64,000 nucleotides of DNA, taken from assembly GCF_014218805.1 (NCBI RefSeq), contig NZ_JACJUV010000001.1, forward strand, positions 372,001-436,000, read 5' to 3'. The notes beneath the pieces are model-generated. The model was not told where the DNA came from. It worked only from the letters and a program-made list of their open reading frames with translations, and did no database searches. Position 1 is the first letter of the stretch. Every line of letters begins with the position of its first letter. The position numbers and the translations under genes were made by a program. The stretch comes from Teredinibacter franksiae. Its GTDB lineage: Bacteria > Pseudomonadota > Gammaproteobacteria > Pseudomonadales > Cellvibrionaceae. This document shows positions 63,632 to 64,000 of the stretch, piece by piece.

Positions 63632-64000
63632 ATGGATTTAGCAGGATGGCTGCAGCTGCATGTACTGGATGTTCTTGCCACTGGCTGGCTATTTTTGTGC
63701 TGGATAGGCTATTCGGTGTTCGCGCGACGCCGCGCAAAAAAAGTCTACTGCTTGTCTTCAGTGCTCCAACAATACCGTAAGCAATGGATATTGCGCATGT
63801 TACGAAGGGAGAATCGAATTGGTGATGTTGCCATTATTGCCAACCTCGAACGCAACGCCAGCTTTTTAGCCTCAACCTCTATACTGGTTATTGCCGGATT
63901 GGTAACCGCCGTTGCCTCCACAGACAAGATCCATGCCTTGCTAATCAACCTACCCTTCGCCAATACGGCAATAACCCCGCTCCAAGTACAGTTCAAAATT
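63632..64000 (+). CDS. DUF599 membrane protein (start only)
   Basis: The 3' end is cut off by the window. 123 codons visible. A first helix (LDVLATGWLFLCWIGYSVFA), a basic loop (RRRAKKVY), and the family block ENRIGDVAIIANLERNASFLASTSI then LVIAGLVTAVAS. The RNA-like block NLERNASFLASTSIL is characteristic of DUF599 proteins, small membrane proteins of unknown function. GAGG lies 9 nt before the ATG. No feature is visible in the 285 bp between repeat B and this start. Confidence 0.85.
   Translation, partial: MDLAGWLQLHVLDVLATGWLFLCWIGYSVFARRRAKKVYCLSSVLQQYRKQWILRMLRRENRIGDVAIIANLERNASFLASTSILVIAGLVTAVASTDKIHALLINLPFANTAITPLQVQFKI

Noticed and set aside
1..64000. tRNA or rRNA genes
   Set aside because: I found no T-loop (GGTTCRANNCC-type) with a matching acceptor stem, nor rRNA-like conserved blocks.

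Overview
This 64 kb window looks like a chromosomal segment of a marine gammaproteobacterium, probably of the Cellvibrionaceae type (Teredinibacter/Saccharophagus-like). That placement is an inference. It rests on a lipoprotein GH26 mannanase with a poly-serine linker and CBM10-like modules, the CusBA and Bat gene sets, the c-di-GMP signalling proteins, and the moderate GC content. I saw no tRNA or rRNA gene, CRISPR array, prophage or complete insertion sequence. The exotic material is small: dispersed MITE-like repeats and several simple-sequence arrays.

Layout. 1-3.7 kb: end of a GlxA-like AraC regulator, a methyltransferase, an Hsp20 gene with a sigma-32 promoter and a ROSE-type RNA thermometer, an SDR epimerase and a ribosome hibernation factor. 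4.2-9.2 kb: a polyamine operon (arginine decarboxylase, carboxynorspermidine dehydrogenase-like, carboxynorspermidine decarboxylase) followed by a diguanylate cyclase. 9.2-12.9 kb: MsrA, a methyltransferase, Ppx/GppA and a membrane J-domain protein. 12.9-18.2 kb: a five-gene minus-strand operon with a LolA-like protein, two FtsX-type permeases, a LolD-like ATPase and an outer-membrane barrel. 18.4-26 kb: a spermidine-synthase-like protein, GST/DUF1330 divergent from a LysR regulator, a periplasmic solute-binding-like protein, small hypotheticals, MscS and an OmpA-family protein. 26-30.5 kb: response regulator, LysM-FecR protein and CHASE2 histidine kinase. 31-33 kb: a PafA-like alkaline phosphatase. 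33-34.3 kb: decayed DNA.

34.3-40.8 kb holds a complete moxR-DUF58-DUF4381-batA-batB-batC-batD operon, followed by a multihaem cytochrome with HEAT/TPR repeats. 43-46.4 kb is accessory-looking: four small minus-strand genes among a heptamer array and MITE-like sequences. 46.5-52 kb: YqhA, CusA, CusB and a Cys/His-rich exported protein. 52.4-56 kb: the mannanase behind a perfect operator-like palindrome, a second solute-binding-like protein and a porin-like barrel. 56-64 kb: MetY, a hybrid kinase with a YfiR-type sensor, a REC-REC-PAS-GGDEF-EAL protein, and the start of a DUF599 gene.

Themes. Signalling is heavy: two-component systems, one diguanylate cyclase with an I-site and one dual GGDEF/EAL protein. 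Envelope functions dominate the operons. The most distinctive non-coding signals are the Hsp20 thermometer, the GGGCACC-ended repeat family (one end forms the ribosome-binding region of the diguanylate cyclase), the mannanase palindrome, and a 10-bp-spaced direct repeat in front of ompA.
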